A stretch of DNA of 64,000 nucleotides from Gallibacterium genomosp. 3. Lineage in GTDB: Bacteria > Pseudomonadota > Gammaproteobacteria > Enterobacterales > Pasteurellaceae. Each line of letters starts with the position of its first letter. Position 1 is the first letter of the stretch. Made by a program: the position numbers and the translations under genes. Location of the stretch: assembly GCF_001678475.1 (NCBI RefSeq), contig NZ_JTJR01000009.1, forward strand, positions 1 to 64,000. Reading direction: 5' to 3'. This document shows positions 28,017 through 37,950 of the stretch, one piece after another. Under the pieces are notes generated by a model. The model worked only from the letters and a program-made list of their open reading frames with translations. It ran no database searches and was not told where the DNA came from.

Positions 28017-28817
28017 ATGATGAAAAAAGTTGCTCTCGGCATTAGCTATGATGGCTCTCGCTATTTTGGCTGGCAAAAACAACAATCCGTAGCAAGTATT
28101 CAAGGCGAATTAGAACGTGCATTAAGCATTGTTGCTAATGGACCTATTGAAATTTTTTGTGCTGGGCGTACTGATGCTGGTGTTCATGCTACTGGGCAAG
28201 TCGTTCACTTTATAACTCAAGCCACTCGTCCACTACAAGCTTGGACATTCGGTACTAATGTGCATTTACCACCTGATATTGCGGTAACGTGGGCTAGCGA
28301 AGTTGCCGAAGATTTTCATGCTCGCTTTAGTGCACTTTCTCGACGTTACCGTTATATCATTTATAACCATATTCAACGCCCTGCGATTCTGGCAAACGGC
28401 ATAACTCATTATCATCAACCACTTGATGCTGAATTAATGCATCAAGCAGGACAGTTTCTATTAGGAGAAAATGATTTTAGTTCTTTCCGAGCTGCGCAAT
28501 GCCAGTCAAAATCACCTAATCGAAATATTCACCATTTACAGGTTTCACGCAAAGGCCACTATATTATAGTCGATATTCAAGCTAATGCCTTTGTTCACCA
28601 TATGGTGAGAAATATTGTTGGTAGCTTGTTAGAGGTCGGATCTGGTAAACAACCTCCAGAATGGATTGCTTGGTTATTACAACAAAAAGATCGTACTCTA
28701 GCAGCACCAACCGCTAAAGCAGCTGGTTTGTACTTAGTTGAAGTACGTTATCCATCACAATTTGAGCTACCCAAAAATGCGGTTGGCCCACTTTTTTTAG
28801 CTGATGCAGTTGGGTAA
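28017..28817 (+). CDS. truA: tRNA pseudouridine(38-40) synthase
   Basis: The 266-residue enzyme changes uridines 38, 39 and 40 of tRNA anticodon arms to pseudouridine. The catalytic aspartate is in [16 protein letters not shown]. Other TruA features are [12 protein letters not shown] at the N-terminus and [20 protein letters not shown] near the end. Length is close to E. coli TruA (about 270). Two adjacent ATGs (28017 and 28020) are possible starts, with no strong ribosome-binding site. accD follows after about 90 bases. Confidence 0.97.
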   Translation: MMKKVALGISYDGSRYFGWQKQQSVASIQGELERALSIVANGPIEIFCAGRTDAGVHATGQVVHFITQATRPLQAWTFGTNVHLPPDIAVTWASEVAEDFHARFSALSRRYRYIIYNHIQRPAILANGITHYHQPLDAELMHQAGQFLLGENDFSSFRAAQCQSKSPNRNIHHLQVSRKGHYIIVDIQANAFVHHMVRNIVGSLLEVGSGKQPPEWIAWLLQQKDRTLAAPTAKAAGLYLVEVRYPSQFELPKNAVGPLFLADAVG

Positions 28818-28905
28818 TCTGAATGAAAAGATACTCAATTCATTAAATTTGTGCTTTAATAACGCCGCATTCGCTATCATCCCAACATTGGAGATAAAGT
28901 AAATT

Positions 28906-29799
28906 ATGAGCTGGATTGAAAGAATTTTTAATAAAAACCCAATTTCAGGTGCACGTAAATCTAACGTTCCTGAAGGTATTTGGACAAAATGTACAGGCTG
29001 TGAACAAGTTTTATATCGTGAAGAACTTAGTCGTAATTTAGAAGTTTGTCCAAAATGTGGTCACCATATGCGAATTGATGCGCGTACTCGCCTACTCGCG
29101 CTTTTAGACCAAGATAGCGCAGTTGAGTTAGCAGCAGATCTTGAACCACAAGATATTTTGAAATTTAAAGACTTAAAACGGTATAAAGATCGTCTTTCTG
29201 CTGCACAAAAACAAACTGGTGAGAAAGATGCTTTAATCGTTTTTTCTGGAAAATTATATGAAATGCCGATTGTTGCTGCTGCTTCTAACTTTGATTTTAT
29301 GGGCGGTTCAATGGGATCAGTTGTTGGGGCAAAATTTGTCAAAGCCGCTGAAAAAGCATTAGAAGATAATTGTCCATTTGTCTGTTTCTCTGCAAGTGGC
29401 GGTGCACGTATGCAAGAAGCCTTAATTTCATTAATGCAAATGGCGAAAACCAGTGCTGTATTAGCGAAGATGCGTGAAAAAGGCGTGCCTTTTATTTCTG
29501 TACTCACTGATCCAACCTTAGGTGGTGTTTCCGCAAGTTTCGCTATGCTTGGTGATATTAATATTGCTGAACCAAAGGCCTTAATTGGTTTTGCTGGTCC
29601 ACGTGTAATTGAGCAAACTGTACGTGAAAAACTACCTGAAGGATTCCAACGTAGTGAATTCTTATTGGAAAAAGGCGCAATTGATATGATCGTACATCGC
29701 AAAGATATGCGTCAAACCTTAGCGAGTATTTTGGCTAAATTAACTAACCAACCTTCTCCATTTAAAACACCTGAAGTGATGGTAGAGGAAGCTGAATAA
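28906..29799 (+). CDS. accD: Acetyl-CoA carboxylase, carboxyltransferase beta subunit
   Basis: The 297-residue subunit pairs with AccA to transfer CO2 from biotin to acetyl-CoA, the committed step of fatty-acid synthesis. An N-terminal zinc ribbon is formed by CTGC and CPKC. The crotonase-like core has [14 protein letters not shown] and [18 protein letters not shown], ending with [21 protein letters not shown] precedes the ATG at normal spacing. It is not followed by folC as in E. coli. Confidence 0.97.
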   Translation: MSWIERIFNKNPISGARKSNVPEGIWTKCTGCEQVLYREELSRNLEVCPKCGHHMRIDARTRLLALLDQDSAVELAADLEPQDILKFKDLKRYKDRLSAAQKQTGEKDALIVFSGKLYEMPIVAAASNFDFMGGSMGSVVGAKFVKAAEKALEDNCPFVCFSASGGARMQEALISLMQMAKTSAVLAKMREKGVPFISVLTDPTLGGVSASFAMLGDINIAEPKALIGFAGPRVIEQTVREKLPEGFQRSEFLLEKGAIDMIVHRKDMRQTLASILAKLTNQPSPFKTPEVMVEEAE

Positions 29800-29810
29800 T
29801 CATTCTCTTT

Positions 29811-29840
29811 TTTGCACCACTTAGTTATCCGTGGTGCAAA
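29811..29840 (+). terminator. Terminator-like hairpin after accD
   Basis: TTTGCACCAC (29811-29820) pairs perfectly with 29831-29840 around a ten-base loop and is followed by TTTCTCCCTTTC. Confidence 0.75.
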
Positions 29841-29899
29841 TTTCTCCCTTTCTAATATCAAATAAAGGTAATAAAAACGAGTTTTTGCTCTATTCCTTA

Positions 29900-29929
29900 T
29901 TGAGAAATCCGTATACTACTTTATATAAT
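29900..29929 (+). promoter_or_regulatory. Promoter of the SulP transporter gene
   Basis: TTGAGA (29900-29905) and TATAAT (29924-29929) are 18 bases apart, giving a start of transcription about 25 bases before the ATG at 29961. Confidence 0.55.
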
Positions 29930-29960
29930 AAGTTCTCATTTCTTTCCTAAAATCATCACT

Positions 29961-31631
29961 ATGTTTGCAATCCAAGAAGCCTATAAAGCCGGGCTATTAC
30001 AAAAAAAATATTGGCTAAATAATCTTGTCGCTGGCGTGATTGTCGGTGTTGTTGCATTACCTCTTGCTATGGCATTCGCTATTGCATCTGGTGTTAAACC
30101 TGAACAAGGAATTTACACTTCTATTATTGCTGGGTTAGCTGTTTCGCTGTTTGGTGGTAGTCGATTACAAATTGCTGGGCCAACAGGTGCTTTTATTATT
30201 GTATTATCAGGCATTACAGCACAATACGGTGTAGAAGGATTGCAAATTGCTACCTTGATGGCAGGAATTATTCTGTTTGCATTAGGCATTAGCAAAATGG
30301 GAGCAATCATTAAGTTTATTCCTGCACCAGTAATTGTTGGTTTTACTGCTGGGATCGGTGTAATTATTTGGGTAGGCCAATGGCGTAATTTCTTTGGATT
30401 GCCAGCAATTACAGGACAACATTTTCATCAACAAGTTTGGCAGCTATTACATGTTTTGCCACAGCTCCATTTAGCGACTACCCTATTAGCGTTGGCTGCC
30501 TTATTGCTAGTCTTATACGCACCAAAAATCAAATATCTGCATCGGATTCCCGGCCCATTAGTCGCATTAGTCGTCATCACGTTAGTTCAACAATTCGCAC
30601 AATTTAATGGTGTCAAAACGATAGGTAGTGTCTTTGGCGGAATCCCGCAAGGCTTACCAAAATTTGAAGTTCCTCGTTTAGAATGGACTCAAATGATTAC
30701 CTTGATTGGCCCGGCATTTACCATCGCAATGCTTGGTGCGATTGAATCTTTACTTTCTGCTGTTGTTGCAGACGGTATGGCTGGAACAAAGCATCAATCC
30801 AACCAAGAACTTATCGGTCAAGGAATTGCCAATATATTAGCGCCATTATTTGGTGGTTTTGCCGCAACTGGCGCAATTGCTCGTACCGCAACCAATATTC
30901 GTAACGGTGGTAATAGCCCTTTAGCGGGTATCATTCACGCTATCACTTTAGTCGTGATTTTAGTCGTGTTAGCACCTCTTGCGGCTAATATTCCATTAGC
31001 TGCACTCGCCGCTATTCTGTTCGTAGTTGCGTGGAATATGAGTGAAGCTAGACGTTTTATTAATATGGTAAAACGTGCTCCTCGTGCTGATGTGGTGATC
31101 TTATTAATTACATTCTTTTTAACTGTTTTTGCTGATTTAGTTATCGCAGTTAATATTGGCGTTATCTTAGCAACACTCTACTTCCTAAAACGTATGGCTT
31201 CTAGTGTAGAAATTTCGCCAAGTAGTGCGCATGAAATCAATCAAGAGCTTGCTCGTCAAGGTGAAAAAGATACGTTACCAGAATCTGCATTGGTGTTTGC
31301 ATTAGAAGGCCCTTTCTTCTTTGGTGCGGTAGAAAATTTTGAACGTGCCTTAGCAGGAACAAATACTGATGCGAAATTTTTGATTATTCGTTTAAAATGG
31401 GTACCATTTATTGATATGACCGGTATTCAGGCATTAGAAGATGTCATCCGTTCATTACATCGTCGCAATGTGATCGTTATGTTCTCTGGGGCAAATAAAC
31501 GGGTTGATCGTGAACTGAAAAAATCAGGCATTATTCAATTAATTGGGGAACAACACTATTTTCCTCATTTTGAGCAAGCCTTGGAACACGTTATTGAATT
31601 AGATAAACAAGATAAGCAACAGCAGGCTTAA
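29961..31631 (+). CDS. SulP-family anion transporter with STAS domain
   Basis: The 556-residue protein has about ten to fourteen membrane segments of the SLC26/SulP fold (VGVVALPLAMAFAIASG, then GPTGAFIIVLSG) and a cytoplasmic C-terminal STAS domain from about residue 440 (FALEGPFFFGAVENF, then FIDMTGIQALEDV). SulP proteins carry sulfate, bicarbonate, fumarate or other anions; the substrate cannot be told here. No carbonic anhydrase lies next to it. No strong ribosome-binding site is seen. mrcB follows after 27 bases and may be co-transcribed. Confidence 0.9.
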   Translation: MFAIQEAYKAGLLQKKYWLNNLVAGVIVGVVALPLAMAFAIASGVKPEQGIYTSIIAGLAVSLFGGSRLQIAGPTGAFIIVLSGITAQYGVEGLQIATLMAGIILFALGISKMGAIIKFIPAPVIVGFTAGIGVIIWVGQWRNFFGLPAITGQHFHQQVWQLLHVLPQLHLATTLLALAALLLVLYAPKIKYLHRIPGPLVALVVITLVQQFAQFNGVKTIGSVFGGIPQGLPKFEVPRLEWTQMITLIGPAFTIAMLGAIESLLSAVVADGMAGTKHQSNQELIGQGIANILAPLFGGFAATGAIARTATNIRNGGNSPLAGIIHAITLVVILVVLAPLAANIPLAALAAILFVVAWNMSEARRFINMVKRAPRADVVILLITFFLTVFADLVIAVNIGVILATLYFLKRMASSVEISPSSAHEINQELARQGEKDTLPESALVFALEGPFFFGAVENFERALAGTNTDAKFLIIRLKWVPFIDMTGIQALEDVIRSLHRRNVIVMFSGANKRVDRELKKSGIIQLIGEQHYFPHFEQALEHVIELDKQDKQQQA

Positions 31632-31658
31632 TCAGCAATCATTAGTAGTTAAAGTAAT

Positions 31659-34055
31659 ATGGCAGAAAATTCACCTAAACAGGCACCAAAGAAAAAAGGC
31701 CCTGTACTCAAGGATAAATTTTTCTCTTTTTCGATTAAATTGGGAATTACCGCCGCTTTTATGATCGGCTTTTATGGTATCTATTTAGATGGCAAAATTC
31801 GTTCTAAAATGGATGGCCAAATTTGGCAGTTACCTGCTGAAGTCTATGGACAAATCCCAAGTATCAAGCAAGAAACCCAACCCTCTTTAGAAGAAGTTAA
31901 GCAAAACTTATTAGAAAATGGTTATCGTCAAACTTCGCTAATCGCTGCACCTGGTGATTTTAAGATTGATCAGGATACCATTGTTTTAATTCGGCGTGCC
32001 TTTGCATTTCCTGATCAGCCAGAACCTCAACGTGTATTACGTTTACGGTTTCAACAGCAAAAATTGAGTGCGATAGAAGATCTTGTTACGCGTAAGATTG
32101 TGCCTGATTTTCGGCTCTCTCCTAAATTGATTGCCATGTTAAATTCAGAGGATGAAGAACGGTTAGCTATACCCTTACAACAATATCCACGTTTTCTGAT
32201 TGATACTCTTATCTTAACCGAAGATCGTAATTTCTTTTCACATGATGGCGTGAGCTTTATTGGAATTGCACGTGCATTAGTGAATAATCTGAAAGCGGGC
32301 CATACTGTACAAGGCGGTAGCACACTTACTCAACAACTTGTCAAAAATCTCTTCCTCAGTAATGAAAGAACATTGACCCGTAAATTTAATGAAATCATTA
32401 TGGCGATTATGCTCGATGCACATTACGATAAAAATCGTATCCTTGAAACTTATCTCAATGAAATCTATTTGGGACAAAGTGGTGATACACAAATTCACGG
32501 GTTTGCACTCGCTAGTCAATTCTATTTCGGTCGCCCTATTCAAGAGATCAATCTTGATCAAATTGCTTTACTAGTAGGTATGGTAAAAGGACCTTCGCTA
32601 TATAACCCTTGGCGTAATCCTGAAAATGCTAAAAAACGCCGTAATACAGTGTTACAGCTGATGTTAGAACACAATATTATTGATAACGCACTATATCAGA
32701 TGTTGAGCCAACGTCCGCTGGGGGTACAAACACAGCGTCCAATTCAACAACCACAACCGGGCTTTATGCAGGCAGTCCGTCAAGAATTAAATCAATTACT
32801 TGGTAATAAGAAACTGAATTATTTGTCAGGTGCTAGAATTTTTACAACACTTGATCCTGAACTACAACGCCAAGCTGAAAATGCCATTATTAGTGGTACA
32901 AATCAATTAAAACTACAACATAAAATTCCAGACTTAGAAGCAGCAATGTTAATTGCTAACTATCATACTGGAGAGATTCAAGCATTAGTTGCTGGTACTG
33001 ATGTGCATTATGCTGGCTTTAACCGAGTTTTATCAGCAAAACGACAAATTGGGTCTTTAGTTAAACCCTCTGTTTATTTAACGGCGCTTTCTTATCCAGA
33101 GCGTTTTGCCTTAAATACGCCAATTAAAAACCAACCAATCAGTATTCCATTAAAAGGACAACCTGCTTGGCAACCTCGTAACTATGATCGTAAATATAGT
33201 GGTTCTGTTACTTTATTAAGTGCATTGGTACGTTCACTAAATATTCCAACTGTTAATATCGGTATGGCAGTAGGGCTAGATAATATTATTCGCAATCAAA
33301 AAAGTATGGGATGGGATCAGGCCAAAATTCCACGCGTCCCCTCTATGCTGTTAGGATCTTATGCAATCTCCCCTTATGATGTAACCAAGTTATATCAAGT
33401 CATTGCCAATAAAGGCGCAAAAGTACCTTTAACAACAATTCGCTATATTGTGGAACGTGATGGTCATCAGTTTTATCAACGCACAGTAAATCCTGAACAA
33501 GTTGTCGCTGAAGAAGCAACAATCGAAACCTTATTTGCAATGCAGCAAGTGGTTGATCGTGGTACAGCACGAAGTTTACAGCCAGATTTTGCTTCATTGC
33601 ATTTAGCTGGTAAAACAGGAACAACTAACGACGGGCGTGATACTTGGTTTGTGGGAATTGATGGAAATAATGTCACAACTGTTTGGGCTGGATTAGATAA
33701 TAACCGCAAAACTAAATTAACCGGTGCTTCTGGCGCATTACAAATTTATAAATCTTTATTAGGCAATATTGACGTTCAACCCTTAAAACTACCATTAACC
33801 TCTACATTAAAATGGGTCAGAGTTGATAGTCATGGCAGCTGGGCTTGTAATGGGGGTGGACAAGAGATCCCTGTTTGGATTAATCATCACCCTTGTGGTT
33901 CCGCAACAGATACGCCGGCAGAAGATAACCAGCCAAGTATCTGGGATGCGTTACAGCTAAATGATTCTGTTGATGAAGCTACCGAAGATAATACGCCTGA
34001 TAGTAATCCACCAGATGGCGGTGCACTGGTTGAGGAAGCTGTTCCTGTTCATTGA
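31659..34055 (+). CDS. mrcB: Penicillin-binding protein 1B
   Basis: The 798-residue bifunctional enzyme polymerises and cross-links peptidoglycan. It has a short cytoplasmic tail, one membrane helix (about residues 26-45) and a UB2H domain (about 60-160), where the activator LpoB docks in E. coli. The GT51 glycosyltransferase has catalytic Glu188 in LILTEDRNFFSHDG and QGGSTLTQQLVKN. The transpeptidase has SLVK (active Ser near residue 465), a later SLN, and KTGTTND. It is somewhat shorter than E. coli PBP1B (844). The C-terminal tail is acidic and Pro/Asp-rich. It follows a SulP gene. Confidence 0.96.
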   Translation: MAENSPKQAPKKKGPVLKDKFFSFSIKLGITAAFMIGFYGIYLDGKIRSKMDGQIWQLPAEVYGQIPSIKQETQPSLEEVKQNLLENGYRQTSLIAAPGDFKIDQDTIVLIRRAFAFPDQPEPQRVLRLRFQQQKLSAIEDLVTRKIVPDFRLSPKLIAMLNSEDEERLAIPLQQYPRFLIDTLILTEDRNFFSHDGVSFIGIARALVNNLKAGHTVQGGSTLTQQLVKNLFLSNERTLTRKFNEIIMAIMLDAHYDKNRILETYLNEIYLGQSGDTQIHGFALASQFYFGRPIQEINLDQIALLVGMVKGPSLYNPWRNPENAKKRRNTVLQLMLEHNIIDNALYQMLSQRPLGVQTQRPIQQPQPGFMQAVRQELNQLLGNKKLNYLSGARIFTTLDPELQRQAENAIISGTNQLKLQHKIPDLEAAMLIANYHTGEIQALVAGTDVHYAGFNRVLSAKRQIGSLVKPSVYLTALSYPERFALNTPIKNQPISIPLKGQPAWQPRNYDRKYSGSVTLLSALVRSLNIPTVNIGMAVGLDNIIRNQKSMGWDQAKIPRVPSMLLGSYAISPYDVTKLYQVIANKGAKVPLTTIRYIVERDGHQFYQRTVNPEQVVAEEATIETLFAMQQVVDRGTARSLQPDFASLHLAGKTGTTNDGRDTWFVGIDGNNVTTVWAGLDNNRKTKLTGASGALQIYKSLLGNIDVQPLKLPLTSTLKWVRVDSHGSWACNGGGQEIPVWINHHPCGSATDTPAEDNQPSIWDALQLNDSVDEATEDNTPDSNPPDGGALVEEAVPVH

Positions 34056-34062
34056 TATTTGG

Positions 34063-34096
34063 GAGTAGGAGAGGTTATCCCCCTCCTACTCTTTTT
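34063..34096 (+). terminator. Terminator of mrcB
   Basis: GAGTAGGAG (34063-34071) pairs with CTCCTACTC (34083-34091) and is followed by a run of T. The stem begins eight bases after the stop codon. Confidence 0.9.
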
Positions 34097-34211
34097 TATA
34101 TACAATTTTGCGACTAATAAACTAGACCTCGTTTTATAATGGGTTACTTCCTATATCTTTAAGCAACATAAAATAACTCGGTCTAATTTTTATTTAAGTC
34201 CTACTACACCG

Positions 34212-35738
34212 CTACATCTTCAATTTATTTTGTACAATTTTAGCCTGTGCTAAGAAACGTTGGCGTTCCTTACTTGCCATTGTATTGTTCATTCCTGGTA
34301 ATTTAACACGCATTGGATTAACCGCTACACCATTTACATGAAACTCATAATGCAAATGTGGTCCAGTCGAACGTCCGGTATTACCTGACAATGCAATCCG
34401 TTGTCCTTTTTTCACTGACTGCCCTTGTTTCACTAACGGTCTGCTTAAATGCATATAGACAGTTTGATACTCTCGACCATGACGTAGCATTATATAACGG
34501 CCTGCACCACCAGCTTGATATGACACTTTAATCACTACACCATCCGCTGGCGCAATAACTGGTGTGCCAACTGGCATCGAGAAATCGACACCTTTATGCG
34601 GCGCAATTCGACCAGTAACCGGATTTTTGCGTCGTGGATTAAATTGTGAAGAGATTCGATATTGGCGTTGTGTTGGATAACGAGAAAATCCTTTACCAAG
34701 CGTTTCACCATGGTTATTGTAATAACGTCCATTTTCCGCTTGGATTGCATAATAACTTTTACCACGGCTAATAATATGAATACCAATGACATTCCCTTGC
34801 CCCGTTAATTTATCGTTCAGATATTCACGATTTACTAAAATCGCATAACGGTCGCCTTTCTGTAATTTAGTTAAACTTAACTGCCATTGTAACGCATTGA
34901 TTAATTGATAAATTTGCTTAGAATCCAAGCCATCTTGGCGTAAATGGGTATAAAGATTACCATCAATATCCCCTTTCAAGACTTCTTCTTTCCAAACGCT
35001 TTTCTTTTGAATGACTTGCATCACAAAATGGCCATCTGTATGGCGTTCATAAACGCGTTCTTCTTTACGCGATACTAGCCAATTCAAATATTGTAAATCG
35101 CCATCTTTTGATAAAATCCAATAAAATTGCTGCCCAGTTTGTAGATTTTTTAAGGTAGGATCTAATTGATATAATTCGTTAATTACATCCGTATCTAAAC
35201 CACTTGAACCCAAGACATCATTTAATTTATCGCCATCTGCTACAGTGTAAGCAAATTGATTAGTAATTCTTAAGGCTTCACCTGCTGCATCTAATAGTTC
35301 ATTTAATGCATCTTTGGCATCTTCTGGTAATTCATCATCACTAAATACGGTTTCATCTGATAATTGATCATCAAAATTCTCACCATGTGTATTCTGATTA
35401 TCCACATTATCACTGCTAACATCACTCTCCGTACCTTCTGTATTTTGATCTGCTACGGTTGTTTCTGTGTTTTCTTCACTACTACTTTTTTCCGAATTAT
35501 TTTGTTCTGAACTGTTCTTTTCAGCGGCAATTTCTTTATTTTCTGTTTGTTCTGTCACCGTAGGTTTACTGATATCAACACTTGTTGATGGAATTACTGT
35601 TTTAGTATCTGGTGTTTTAGTTTGATGATGTAAAAAATAAATAATCGATGAAAAGCAAAGTAATGCAATCGCAAAAAGCACTATTCTTATTGTTATCTTC
35701 TTCTTTAAGCGATCTCTTGCTAATTTAATATGTTGCAT
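34212..35738 (-). CDS. mepM: Murein DD-endopeptidase, M23 family, MepM-like
   Basis: The 508-residue protein cuts peptide cross-links so that new cell wall can be inserted. It has an N-terminal basic stretch and one membrane helix (about residues 17-36). A low-complexity linker follows, rich in Glu, Asn, Ser, Thr and Asp (about 50-140). Next are LysM/OapA-like segments (YTVADGDKLNDVL and later) and a C-terminal M23 domain with zinc ligands in HKGVDFS and HLHYE. It is longer than E. coli MepM (about 440), mostly due to the linker. It is divergent from znuC, an arrangement also found in Haemophilus and E. coli. Confidence 0.94.
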   Translation of the reverse strand: MQHIKLARDRLKKKITIRIVLFAIALLCFSSIIYFLHHQTKTPDTKTVIPSTSVDISKPTVTEQTENKEIAAEKNSSEQNNSEKSSSEENTETTVADQNTEGTESDVSSDNVDNQNTHGENFDDQLSDETVFSDDELPEDAKDALNELLDAAGEALRITNQFAYTVADGDKLNDVLGSSGLDTDVINELYQLDPTLKNLQTGQQFYWILSKDGDLQYLNWLVSRKEERVYERHTDGHFVMQVIQKKSVWKEEVLKGDIDGNLYTHLRQDGLDSKQIYQLINALQWQLSLTKLQKGDRYAILVNREYLNDKLTGQGNVIGIHIISRGKSYYAIQAENGRYYNNHGETLGKGFSRYPTQRQYRISSQFNPRRKNPVTGRIAPHKGVDFSMPVGTPVIAPADGVVIKVSYQAGGAGRYIMLRHGREYQTVYMHLSRPLVKQGQSVKKGQRIALSGNTGRSTGPHLHYEFHVNGVAVNPMRVKLPGMNNTMASKERQRFLAQAKIVQNKLKM

Positions 35739-35873
35739 TCAAATAACCTAAATGGGTAAAACTTAATCATTTTATAAGAACTAAAATAAGACATAATATT
35801 AGCTGAAAAATTCCCAAAAGAATGGATTAATTTTTTTGAATGAATAAATCTTCGGCATTATCGAAAAAATTAT

Positions 35874-35901
35874 TTGATCCGATAAACGATTTGCATAAAA
35901 T
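35874..35901 (+). promoter_or_regulatory. Promoter of znuCB
   Basis: TTGATC (35874-35879) and TAAAAT (35896-35901) are 16 bases apart, about 35 bases before the ATG. No convincing Zur palindrome could be seen in the 193-base divergent region. Confidence 0.5.
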
Positions 35902-35931
35902 ACAGACCGTTTTTTTAAAGGTATCATCATT

Positions 35932-36720
35932 ATGCAACAATTAAACTCTCCTTTAGTTGAACTCAAACATATCTCCGTTCAGTTCAATAATCAAACAGCA
36001 CTACAAGATATCTCTTTATCGATCCAACCACGTTCAATTACTACCATTGTTGGACCTAATGGTGGTGGCAAATCGACATTACTGAAAGTATTATTAAAAT
36101 TGATTACACCGCAACAAGGGAGTGTATATTACGCACCAAATACAAAAATTGGTTATGTTCCACAAAAAATTCATATTGATGCTACGTTTCCAATCACAGT
36201 TAGCAAATTTCTTTCACTTAAACCAAAAACAAGCAAGCAAGATATTGAACAATCTCTAAAATTGCTCTCTATTAGTCATTTAGCCGATCATACGATGCAA
36301 AAACTTTCTGGTGGTGAAATGCAGCGTGTATTATTGGCGCGAGCTATATTAAATAAACCCAATCTTTTAGTATTAGATGAGCCAACACAAGGTGTTGATG
36401 TCGTTGGACAGAATGAACTTTATGAATTAATTAACCAAATGCGTGAACGATTCGATTGTGCTGTATTAATGGTTTCACATGATCTGCATTTAGTCATGGC
36501 AAAAACAGATCATGTTCTTTGTATTAATCAACATCTATGTTGTCAAGGTGCACCTGATTCGATCAGCTCACATCCACATTTTATTGATTTCTTTAATAAT
36601 CAACGTGAACAAAATGTTGCGATTTATACACACCACCATAACCATAAACACAATTTACATGGTGATGTTTGTTGCTCTGCAACACACCGTTCACCTGATT
36701 GCCAACATCAACAACAATAA
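35932..36720 (+). CDS. znuC: Zinc ABC transporter ATPase
   Basis: The 262-residue ATPase powers high-affinity Zn import. It has Walker [11 protein letters not shown]-loop YVPQKI, signature LSGGEMQRV, Walker [13 protein letters not shown] and switch VSHDLHL. The C-terminal tail is rich in His and Cys (THHHNHKH, then [17 protein letters not shown]), probably a zinc-sensing or zinc-buffering extension. The gene for the binding protein ZnuA is not nearby, as in Haemophilus, where it is elsewhere. znuB starts nine bases after its stop. Confidence 0.95.
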   Translation: MQQLNSPLVELKHISVQFNNQTALQDISLSIQPRSITTIVGPNGGGKSTLLKVLLKLITPQQGSVYYAPNTKIGYVPQKIHIDATFPITVSKFLSLKPKTSKQDIEQSLKLLSISHLADHTMQKLSGGEMQRVLLARAILNKPNLLVLDEPTQGVDVVGQNELYELINQMRERFDCAVLMVSHDLHLVMAKTDHVLCINQHLCCQGAPDSISSHPHFIDFFNNQREQNVAIYTHHHNHKHNLHGDVCCSATHRSPDCQHQQQ

Positions 36721-36729
36721 GGCATACAA

Positions 36730-37515
36730 ATGTTTGAAATTATTTTTCCTGCTTGGCTAACTGGGATGATTCTCTCTTTAATCACTGCCCCACTCGGTGC
36801 TTTTGTGGTTTGGCGGAAAATGGCCTATTTTGGCGATACGTTGTCACATTCTGCTTTACTTGGCATTGCTCTGGGCATTGCATTAAATCTTAATCCTTAT
36901 CTCGCTATCTTAATTTTGATTGTTATATTGGCACTTGTTTTAGTATGGCTAGAAAACAATACTCACTTTGCAGTTGATACTCTACTCGGCATTATTGCCC
37001 ACACAAGCCTTTCACTTGGTGTAGTCACTATTGGTTTAATTGGCGGTATTCGAGTCGATTTAATGAATTATTTATTTGGTGATCTCTTAGCAATTAATTA
37101 TCAAGATTTACTCTGGATTGGCATTGGTGTTGTCTTAGTGCTAGTAATTTTATGCTATTACTGGTCAGCATTGATTTCTGCTACAGTAAATCCAGAATTA
37201 GCTCAAATTGAAGGCGTTAATGTAAAAAAAGGGCGAGTCATTTTAATGCTATTAACAGCGATTACGATTGCCTTAAGTATGAAATTTGTTGGTGCGTTAA
37301 TTATTACATCATTATTGATTATTCCAGCTGCAACTGCTCGTCGCTTTGCCAAAACCCCTGAAAGTATGGCATTTATTGCTATTGCTATTAGTATGATCGC
37401 TGTCACTGGTGGTCTTTTACTCTCCGCATTTTATGATACTGCGGCGGGACCATCAGTAGTCATTTGTTCTTCTCTATTATTTGTGCTTTCTCTATTTAAG
37501 AAACAACAGGAGTAA
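36730..37515 (+). CDS. znuB: Zinc ABC transporter permease
   Basis: The 261-residue ABC-3 family protein has about eight membrane segments. Family signatures include GDTLSHSALLGIALG, DLLAINYQDLLWIGIGV and the C-terminal LLIIPAATARRFA. It forms the membrane channel with ZnuC. The stop lies two bases before the next gene's start codon, so the haemoglobin gene is probably in the same transcript. Confidence 0.95.
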   Translation: MFEIIFPAWLTGMILSLITAPLGAFVVWRKMAYFGDTLSHSALLGIALGIALNLNPYLAILILIVILALVLVWLENNTHFAVDTLLGIIAHTSLSLGVVTIGLIGGIRVDLMNYLFGDLLAINYQDLLWIGIGVVLVLVILCYYWSALISATVNPELAQIEGVNVKKGRVILMLLTAITIALSMKFVGALIITSLLIIPAATARRFAKTPESMAFIAIAISMIAVTGGLLLSAFYDTAAGPSVVICSSLLFVLSLFKKQQE

Positions 37516-37517
37516 GT

Positions 37518-37937
37518 ATGCCGACTAAACTTTTAGAAAATCGTGCAGATATCGAGCTATTGGTTAATACTTTTTATGATCATGTACGCGCCGATCCACG
37601 AATTGGCTATATGTTTGATCATCTTAAAGGCAAACATTGGCAAGCGCATTTAGAAAAAATGTACCGTTTCTGGGAAAGCAATATTTTTGACTTAGAAAGT
37701 TACCAAGGAAACCCAATGTTAGCCCACATCAAACTGCATAATCGCCAACCTATGAGCGAAGAGATGTTTGCTGTTTGGCTAACACACTGGCAAGATACAG
37801 TACATCAATTATTTCATGGTGAGAAAGCGGAAAAAGCACTATTTCGTGCTGCTACGATTAAAGATTTAATGCAGCAACGAGTGCTGACTGATGAACTTCC
37901 GATGTTTATGAAGCGGATTCGTCCAACCAAAGGCTAA
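37518..37937 (+). CDS. Group 3 truncated haemoglobin
   Basis: The 139-residue protein matches group III (P-type) truncated haemoglobins, such as Campylobacter Ctb. Features are ADIELLVNTFYDHVRADPRIGY cut into two helices (helix A-B, with a Phe-Tyr pair), KMYRFWESNIF, and the proximal haem-ligand His in KLHNRQPMSEEMF with the following Trp-rich FAVWLTHWQDTV. The protein likely binds oxygen or nitric oxide and may help in nitrosative stress or microaerobic growth. It lies right after znuB and before tag. Confidence 0.9.
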   Translation: MPTKLLENRADIELLVNTFYDHVRADPRIGYMFDHLKGKHWQAHLEKMYRFWESNIFDLESYQGNPMLAHIKLHNRQPMSEEMFAVWLTHWQDTVHQLFHGEKAEKALFRAATIKDLMQQRVLTDELPMFMKRIRPTKG

Positions 37938-37950
37938 ATAAGGAAATCAA

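Noticed and set aside
29061-29702. 213-codon open frame antisense to accD
   Set aside because: It lies wholly inside accD, has no recognisable domain or ribosome-binding site, and looks like a shadow of the coding strand.
35739-35931. Zur operator upstream of znuC
   Set aside because: No palindrome close to the known Zur consensus could be read in this region.
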